A stretch of 64,000 nt of DNA from Kalmusia sp. IMI 367209 (lineage: Eukaryota > Ascomycota > Dothideomycetes > Pleosporales > Didymosphaeriaceae). The stretch covers positions 3,844,001 through 3,908,000 of the forward strand of contig JAPEUQ010000004.1 of assembly GCA_027946365.1 (NCBI GenBank), read 5' to 3'. Positions 56,495 through 64,000 of the stretch are shown one piece after another. Under the pieces are notes generated by a model. The model was not told where the DNA came from and searched no databases. It saw only the letters and a list, made by a program, of their open reading frames with translations. Position 1 is the stretch's first letter. The number at the start of each line of letters is the position of its first letter. The translations under genes were made by a program, and so were the position numbers.

Positions 56495-58229
56495 ATGCCA
56501 CGGGAGATGGGTGTTCTCATCGCACTCGCGACTGGCTCTTTGCTCAGCTATGTAAGTTGAAGTTTGGAAGCACAAATGATTGCAGTTACTTACCAGTTAT
56601 TAAGATCTTGACTACCACGATTTACAATCTCTTTTTTCATCCGCTAGCTCATCTTCCTGGCCCATTCCTATGTCGCGTGTCCGTCTTGCCGTCATTCTAC
56701 CATGCAGTCAAACGTGATCGTCATGTTTGGTTCTGGCAGCAATTCCAGTTGTATGGCGGTAGGGTTCGTGCAGCGCCAAATCTAGTTGTCTTCAACTCCC
56801 CCAATGCATACAACTCCATCTTTTCACACAAAGCGAACGTAAAGCGGTCAAAATTCTACGATACTTGGTCTCGCAATGCAAATGATATCAACGCGCTGAT
56901 GACGTCCGACGTTGAGCTACATGCTAGAAAAAGACGCCTCCTGAATCTGGCGTTCACCGATCATTCAGTAAAGGCGGCGGGTCCTTTCATCGCGAAGCAC
57001 ACCGATCGATGGAATGAGCTCTTGCTTGACTCGAAGGAAAAAAGAGATGACGGATGGTCTTCCTCTCGAGACGTATCAACATGGGCTATGTACCTCGTTT
57101 TTGACGTCTTAATGGATTTGTGCTTTGGGGTCGCCATGGACACGAAAGAACCGGGAGAGAACCCGTTTAAAAAGATCCCACTGGCTTTTGACGACTTCGT
57201 CACCTACAACTATCCAGTAAGTAAGAGAAACTACGCTAAAATTTATTGGCTCTACTGGGCGAATACTGAAGCTGCATTTAGATAACCAAAACACCGTTTC
57301 TTGACTTCTTGGTATGGTTGAAGCCTCGTGGTCTGGACAATATCCTTGAACTGTTAATTCCTCAAACGATCAAAGATCATTACACATTTGTTGAAGACGT
57401 GGTCACAAAACGCCTAGAGGAGCAGCGGAAACGTGAGACAGAGAAGACACCCATCGAAAGAGAAGATATGCTCCACTTTTTGTGCAGTGCCAGGGACCCT
57501 GACACTGGCAATCCAGCCTTTGAATTGAAAGATCTGCTAGCAGAAGCTAATCTGCTTATAATGGCGGGCTCAGATACTACATCCATCACTATAAGCAGCT
57601 TGTTCTTTTATCTAACGCACAATCGACGCGCCTATCTGAAGCTGGTCAAAGAAATCAGAGACATGTTCACGGGTCCAGAAGACATCATCCATGGACCTAA
57701 GTTGTTGACCGACTGCAAGTACTTGCGAGCTTGTATTGATGAGACTTTGCGTCTGGCACCAGCTGGTCCGAGCGAACTACCAAGAGAGGTATTGCCGGGG
57801 GGCACGACAATTGAAGGCGAGCATTATCCAGCCGGCGTTATTGTTGGTACGCCTAATTGGGCCATGGGTCGAAATGAAGAGCACTATGGGGATGCGTTCA
57901 CATTTAGACCGGAACGATGGATCGTATCGGAGGAGCTAGAATCACTCAATACTGAGGATGACGTGCGTAAGCTCAAACGTGGACTGCATACATTCCTCAA
58001 GGGACCTGGAGATTGTGTGGGACAAAAGCTGGCCATGCTGCAGATGTCCATGGTTATTGCCAGGACACTATGGCGTATGGATGTGAGACTGGCTCCGGGC
58101 ACAGATATAGGTGCAGGAAATGCAAAGCTGGGGTGGGGTTTGAGGGATCCCAGGCAGTATGTTTTAGCTGATGCTTACATAGCCTTGCACCAGGGACCCG
58201 TGGTGCAAGTTAGAGCACGGCAAGACTAA
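56495..58229 (+). CDS. Cytochrome P450 monooxygenase (first exon phase unresolved)
   Basis: The body lies in 56597-57216 and 57282-58229 (GTAAGT..TTTAG intron). Motifs: NLFFHPLAHLPGPFLCRVS (Pro-rich hinge), ANLLIMAGSDTTSITISSLF (I-helix A-G-x-D-T-T), CIDETLRLAP (ExxR), FTFRPERWI and TFLKGPGDCVGQKLAM (haem loop with Cys). The enzyme is an ER-anchored oxygenase, probably tailoring the polyketide. A hydrophobic anchor is encoded at 56495-56551 (MGVLIALATGSLLSY). Splicing GT 56552 to AG 56596 leaves it one base out of phase with the body (TAT+TT instead of TAT+GTT). Reading without that intron gives an unlikely non-hydrophobic start at 56470. Either a one-base indel or an unusual splice site is present. 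The catalytic domain itself is complete. Confidence 0.87.
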
Positions 58230-60540
58230 ACTATAAGAGATGATATACTAGAGAACTCTCTTTAGTCTAAGATAATGTTGACATTTTGTCTATATTATAC
58301 ATGGGGGTCACTTACCTTAAGTAGACCGAGTGAGGTAGGCTTCAGGAGGTCTAGTGCTAGTTAATTGAGTAATAGATAAAGCTTAGTCTACTTTAATAAA
58401 TAATATTAAAGCTAACATTATCTATATTAATCTATATAAGAGATAAGTTAATAATTTAAATTAATTATAAAGAATATAATAAAGACTAGAAACCTTTCTC
58501 TTTATATATTCTCCTTCTAGTCCCTAATGTCCTATTTATTTTCTAATATCCTTAATCTTAGTAGAATATTATTTTTAATATAAGATATTATTTTTATTTT
58601 AGTATCTTTTCTTTTTAGTAATTTTTATTAGAATATTATTATATAACTATTAAGTTACTAATTCTATTATATATATTTTAATCATTAAAAGATTATATAT
58701 AGTATAAAGGATAGTAAACTAAAAAAGATAATAGTAGTTTCCTTCTACTTTTCTAACTTAAAAGACGTTTTAAAAGGTATTAATAGTAAAGATATTATAT
58801 TTTTATTAGACTTATTAGATTATTAGATTAGATTATAAGATTATTACGCTAGATTATAAAGTGAGGCTTAGCGTATACTCTAATTAAAAAGTTATTTAAT
58901 TTATTAAAGAAAGGATATAGTACGTATATTATTACTAATTCTATTAATTTATTTAAGAACCTTATTATATTTACTATATTTATTATAGATTTATCTATAA
59001 TTATTTATTATATATAATTCTCTAACTTATTAATAAATATTATTAATACTTACTCTCTTTTATAATAATTATTTTAATATTATTTAGTTTTTATTATATT
59101 ATTAGTTTCCCTATTAGGCGTTTATAAAGATATATTATTACTATCTTTTTTAATTTATTTTATAAATCTTTTAATTATATCTAAAATCTTTAAATCTTTA
59201 GTTATATTTTATTAAGAATGTACGTCCTATATTATTTCCTAGAATTTTAAAATAATTTATAAGTATATTTACTATAAAGAGAAGAATTTATAATATTTTA
59301 TAAATATTATATTTAGTTATTATATAGATTATTTAACTATATATATTAAGTATAGTCTTTAGATACTAAAAAAGAATAGGAAAAGATCTAAATAAAACAT
59401 TATTATAAGAAAACTAAGCTTTTTATTATTAAAGAGTATTAAACTATTATTATTATAAAGACTATTTATAACGAGATAATTATAAGGTTGTCTTAAAGGG
59501 GTTAAGTGGGAAATGAGGGCATATAGGGTTATATAGTTATAGGGGTGAATGTTAATTAACTACTATAAATATTAATTACTAATAGGATTAATAGTAGTCT
59601 TCTATAAGAAACTACTTATAAAAGAACTTAATAAATTAATAATAAGAATTACTAGTGGTTATTTATCATCTCTATATACTACTATTTAGGGTTGGCTCTA
59701 TGGGCTCTATGGGTAGAGTCTATAGAATTATTATATATTTATATTATATTTAGTATTACTTCTATAATTATAATACTAATCTCTTTAATTTTATTAATTA
59801 TTACTATTAATACTATTATTATTATAATTCTATTATAGTATAACTATAATATTATCTCCTCCTCTTAGTTCTTTGGCCTAAAGAATATTTTATTATAGGG
59901 ATAAAACTATATTAGTAGGGTAATTCTCTTTAATTTTTAAACTATTATTACCCTTTATACCTTTTTATAAAACTACTAAATATCTTATACTTATTAATAA
60001 AATTAGTTATTATAGGTTTATTACTATATCTTATTTTTAATATATTAGACTAAACTTAAATTATATCATTTCCCCTTATAATACTCTAAGAAAGTTAACT
60101 TATAAGTCTTATATAAGGTCTAGCGTCCAATATTCTTATAATATAAATAGTATTTTAATAGTTAAAAGTAAGTAGTTTATTTAAGTATTTTATCTTATAT
60201 TAATTACTTATAGTGCGATCTGTTAGTCATTCCTAAATTAAAATTTAAGCTAAACTAGATAAGACTAAAAAGTCTAGAAAATAATACTAAATATATTAAC
60301 TATTATTTATACTAAAGTGGTGAGGCTTTAGAAATAAAAGAAATTTTTAATAAATAGGAAAATTATTAATCTATAATTCTAGAGGCGGAATTAAATTAAA
60401 AAGATAAATTTATAAATTACTAGCCTATAGAATAGTCTAGAGGAGGTAGAAGTTAGTCTAGATATTATTTATATCTCTAGTAGTAATATTATTCTTCCTA
60501 ATTTATAGTTAGATAATTTAAATCTTAATACTTAGGGGTG
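58230..60540. other. Extremely AT-rich block, RIP-like
   Basis: 2.3 kb dominated by TA, AT, AA and TT dinucleotides, with CpA, TpG and CpG strikingly rare. This is the composition left when RIP changes CpA to TpA in repeated DNA. No open frame survives. It begins within about 150 bp of the P450 stop codon. I could not recognise the parent repeat. Confidence 0.8.
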
Positions 60541-60579
60541 AAACGGTGCCAGTAAGGTAGGGTTAGGTTGCCTCTAGAG

Positions 60580-61890
60580 GTGAAAAAGTAGTGCAAGGAC
60601 GACCCATAGGGGTAAAGACCCTATAGAAGACTGCCCCCAAGGGTAAAGGCTCTGGCAGACTACCCCTAGGGTAAAGACTCTAGTAGACTACCCCTAGGGG
60701 CAAAGACTCTAGTAGACTACCCTAGAAGTAAAGACTTTATAAAAGACTGCCTCTAGGGGCAAAGACTCTGGCAGACTACCTCTAGAGGTAAAGACTCTAG
60801 CAGACTACCCCTAGGGGTAAAGACTCTAGCAGACTACCTCTAGAGGTAAAGACTCTAATAGACTGTCATAGGAGTAAAGACTCTACAGAAGACTGCCCCT
60901 AGGGGTAAAGACTCTAGTAGACTACCTCTAGGGGTAAAGACTTTAGTAGACTGCCCTAGGAGTAAAGACTCTGTGGAAGACTCCTGGTAGACTACCCCAA
61001 GGGTAAAGACTCTAGTAGTAGTAAAGACTACTAGTAGACTATCCACAAGTAAAGACTTTGCGAAAGACTGCCCCTAGGGGTAAAGACTTAGTAGACTAGT
61101 AGACTACTCTAGGAAGACTACCCCTAGGGTATAAGACTTAAAGACTCTATTAGTAAAGACTCTACGGAAGACTACCCCTAAGGATAAAGACTCTAGTAGA
61201 CTACCCCTAGAGATAAAGACTCTGGCAGACTGCCCCTAAGGGTAAAGACTCTAGTAGACTACTCTAGGTAAAGACTCTAGTACTAGAGCTCACAGACTGC
61301 CCCTCTGGGGGTAAAGAAGTAGAGCAAGAAAGACTTTATAAAAGACTATCCTAGGGTAAAGACTCTAGTAGACTACCATAGAAGCAAAGACTCTATAGAA
61401 GACTACCCCTAGTAAAGACTCTAGTAGACTAATATAGAAATAAAGACTTTATAGAAAAGACTACCCTAAAGACTTCTAGACTACTATAGACTCCTACTCC
61501 TAAGAATTTAAAACTCTATAGAGACTGTATTAAAGCAAAGACTCTAGTAGAGTCATAGAAGTAAAGACTTTATAAAAGACTACCCCTAGGGGTAAAGACT
61601 CTAATAGAGCCATAAAAGTAAAGACTTTATAAAAGACTACCCTTAGGGGCAAAGACTCTAGTAGAGTTATAGAAGTAAAGACTTTATAAAAGACTACCCC
61701 TAGGGGTAAAGACTCTAGCAGACTACTATAGAAATAAAGACTCTATAAAAGACTACCCCTAAGGGTAAAGACTCTAGCAGACTACCATAGAAGTAAAGAC
61801 TCTATAGAAGACTACTTTTAGGGGTAAAGACTCTGGCAGACTACCCCTAGGGATAAAGACTTTATAGAAGACTACCCTTAGGGGTAAGAG
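60580..61890. repeat. Minisatellite of about 29-bp units with a CCCCTAGGGG palindrome
   Basis: About 40 imperfect tandem units of the type AGACTACCCCTAGGGGTAAA plus GACTCTAGC/T. Units vary in length, and many carry C/T or G/A changes (CTACCTCTAG, CTAGGGGC), consistent with partial RIP. Two alternating sub-types, GACTCTAGTAGACTACC and GACTTTATAAAAGACTACC, form a higher-order pattern towards 61600-61890. The palindrome could form small hairpins on either strand. No coding meaning is likely despite an open frame at 60855-61046. Confidence 0.9.
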
Positions 61891-64000
61891 GTTTAAACTA
61901 GACTTATAGATTTATAAATACTAAACCTACTCCTAATTAGTTTAGTAGATGATAACTCCATAAAATTAACGTTATATCTTAAAAGACTTCACTCTCCTTT
62001 ACCTTCTAATCTAATCGTACCTAGAGCTACCTACCATAAAGCGTAAAGGCATAAATAATATAAGAGTAATAAAAAGGCAACATATAATAATTAAGAAAGT
62101 TAGAGAGATAGATTCCCTCTATAATCAAGCTGCGCTATATAAACTAATAATAGCTAGATTTCTAATTAACGCGCTCAGTCTAGATTAGAGCCTCAGTATT
62201 AACTAATCTATTAATAAAGCGCATAAGCATCACCTCTATAAGATTTTTAAAGAGGTAGATATCCTTTAGTAAGATATAAGCCATTAGTTATAGATTACTT
62301 ACTCTAAGGTATAAGTATAGTAGATACTAGACTATCTTTACTAGAAGGATTAGGCTTAGACTACCATCGCTTCAGGCGAGAGTGGTAATAAGGATAGTAT
62401 AAAGTAATTATTATTTAAAAGCTAGAATAGTATAATTAAAGAAAAGGTAGAGCTTATCATAGACTATTATTAAGTAAAGCTTTTAAAGAGTATCTCTAAC
62501 ATTTTTAATTACTAGAGGAAGAGCGTTAGTAGGTATATAGTATCTATAATAAAGATTAGTTTCACCCCTACTTATATTAGCTAAGGTAAGTTAACCCTAA
62601 GAGGTAGATACGCTTTTACTATACCTGGGGATTAAGCTCTATATTAATTAAGAGATACTATACTTTAGATAATTATGGCCAGATCTGGACCGAATTAGTA
62701 AGCCTATCCTTAAATAATAGTTAGCTTCTAGGTTAAACTGGTTAGTTGAGTAGGAGATGCTGGAGTAACTTAGGCTTAGCAGTTAAGTGAAGTTTCCTAT
62801 ATAATAATTAGCTATACTATGGCGGAACACTAATTAAAGCCCTATAATTATAAGATGATACTGTATCTTAATTCGGATAGATAACCTTTAACATCTCTAC
62901 GTTTAAATGGATGGTAAGCTATAGGATAGACGATATAAGTATAAACCTAGCCTAAAACCCTTACCTATTCTATGCTAAATAACACTAGTAGTATTGGTTC
63001 GCTGCCTTTAATAAGGTTATTAAGCTTACCTCGGAAATCCGCGACTAGTGGGGACTAGTAGTCCAATTAACTAATTAGAATAAGCTGGCCAGCTTACCAC
63101 AGACACATAGTAGAGGTGACGTATAGGCCTATTCTATCCTAGCCTCGAGCCGACGCGGAGCCTCACCTGTCTAGTAATTATTAAAGAGATTTCTTTCTTA
63201 ATAGTAAGTAATGATGTATATTATAGCTTATATAGATAAATATCTATAGAGTTAGGTAGACACTTCGTTAACATCTAGGCGCTCCTTAAGACTAGGAAGT
63301 AGGAAGGGAAGCTTATAAGCATCTTAATAATATATATTAGCCAGTAGTTAAATTAGAAGCCTACCAGGGTCCTCAACTGTGAGAATAATAAGCCTATATT
63401 ATGAAAGGACTTAGTACCTACGCTGCGAGAAAGGCATAGAGAAGAGGTAGAAGCTACCTTATAGATCCTCTAGTAATGGGTTCTTAACTACGTATATAAG
63501 AATAGAAAGGAGTATACTAGTATAATACTTAAGCACTATCTCTATAAATATTTAGTCAGATATAAAAACGCCTATAGCGTACACTTTAAATATAAGGTAT
63601 AGAGGGAGACGCTACTCATTATTATAGACTTTATGGGGTCAGCTCTTTAATATAAGTACCTGGCCGACTTCCTTCTAGAGGAGATATATATAACTAGTAT
63701 AGATCTTTTACTAATAATCACCTAAATCGCGTATATATTTATCTACCAAATCCTAGAAGTCGCCAACGACCCAGTACTCTAGTTAAAATACATAGACTAG
63801 AAGCTATTTATAATAATATAGCTAGTAATCTAATAGTAGATCTCTAAATAATATATAAAAACGCTGGGTAGTCCTAGTAAAGAGGAGTAGTTATTAATGG
63901 CTAAGGGGATGGAGGTAACGCTTAAGACGGCCAAGGGGATAGAGGTAACGCTTAAGACGCTCCCTAAAGAGCTAAGCACACCCACCCTAACCTAAGAATA
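61891..64000. mobile_element. Degenerate repeat-element remnant
   Basis: AT-rich but with interspersed higher-GC patches, saturated with TAA/TAG in all frames. In one plus-strand frame, patches separated by stops still look protein-like (for example FNISTFKWMVSYRIDDISIN at about 62890-62950, and NKLASLPQTHSRGD near 63090), as expected for a RIP-mutated transposon. I cannot assign a class: no terminal repeats, integrase or reverse-transcriptase motif is recognisable. It runs off the right window edge. Confidence 0.45.
63899..63958. repeat. 30-bp direct repeat, two copies
   Basis: Two adjacent 30-bp units, GGCTAAGGGGATGGAGGTAA... and GGCCAAGGGGATAGAGGTAA..., differ at only two positions, one C/T and one G/A. 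Both are RIP-type transitions. Confidence 0.85.

Noticed and set aside
60580..61890. CRISPR-like regularly spaced repeats
   Set aside because: Units are contiguous, spacers are not unique, and the DNA is fungal nuclear; it is a minisatellite.

Overview
The window is nuclear DNA of a filamentous ascomycete (Pezizomycotina). The evidence is many 45-75 bp spliceosomal introns with GT..AG ends and CTGAC-like branch sites, a HET-domain gene, Zn2Cys6 and PTH11/rhodopsin-domain families, a fungal highly reducing polyketide synthase (PKS), and AT-rich blocks depleted in CpA/TpG as left by repeat-induced point mutation (RIP). A Dothideomycete (Pleosporales-like) is my guess from the gene mix; the sequence alone does not prove it.

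Left arm, 1-14.3 kb: the 5' part of a fructosamine-kinase-like gene runs off the left edge. It is followed by a metallo-beta-lactamase gene with one in-frame stop, a pyroglutamyl-peptidase-like gene, a TPR fragment, an unidentified gene with three in-frame stops, a HET-domain gene and a rhodopsin-domain relic. The arm is gene-poor and decaying.

Middle, 14.4-36.6 kb: a proline-metabolism block resembling an enlarged Aspergillus prn cluster. It holds a Zn2Cys6 regulator, two pyrroline-5-carboxylate (P5C) reductases, an intact P5C dehydrogenase plus a degenerate second copy, a proline dehydrogenase, an amino-acid permease, an SDR, an HpcH/HpaI-type aldolase, a Baeyer-Villiger-like flavin monooxygenase and a cupin. 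The central uptake and oxidation genes read intact. The aldolase, monooxygenase and cupin each carry a stop or frame break. PRODH, P5CDH and an HpcH/HpaI aldolase together would fit hydroxyproline breakdown to glyoxylate and pyruvate (inference).

Right, 38.2-58.2 kb: a secondary-metabolite cluster. It has an HR-PKS (KS-AT-DH-CMeT-ER-KR-ACP, no thioesterase), a LovD-like beta-lactamase-fold serine hydrolase/acyltransferase, a rhodopsin-domain membrane protein, an FSH1/LovG-like hydrolase that could release the chain in trans, a 14-helix-type MFS exporter and a cytochrome P450. The PKS and the beta-lactamase-like gene are divergent, as are the MFS and P450 genes.

From 58.2 kb to the right edge there is no intact gene: an extremely AT-rich RIP-like block, then about 1.3 kb of ~29-bp minisatellite built on a CCCCTAGGGG palindrome, then a mutated repeat-element remnant. 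The PKS cluster therefore sits at an AT-isochore boundary. Gene models below were spliced by eye; exon coordinates are given where the reading phase closes.
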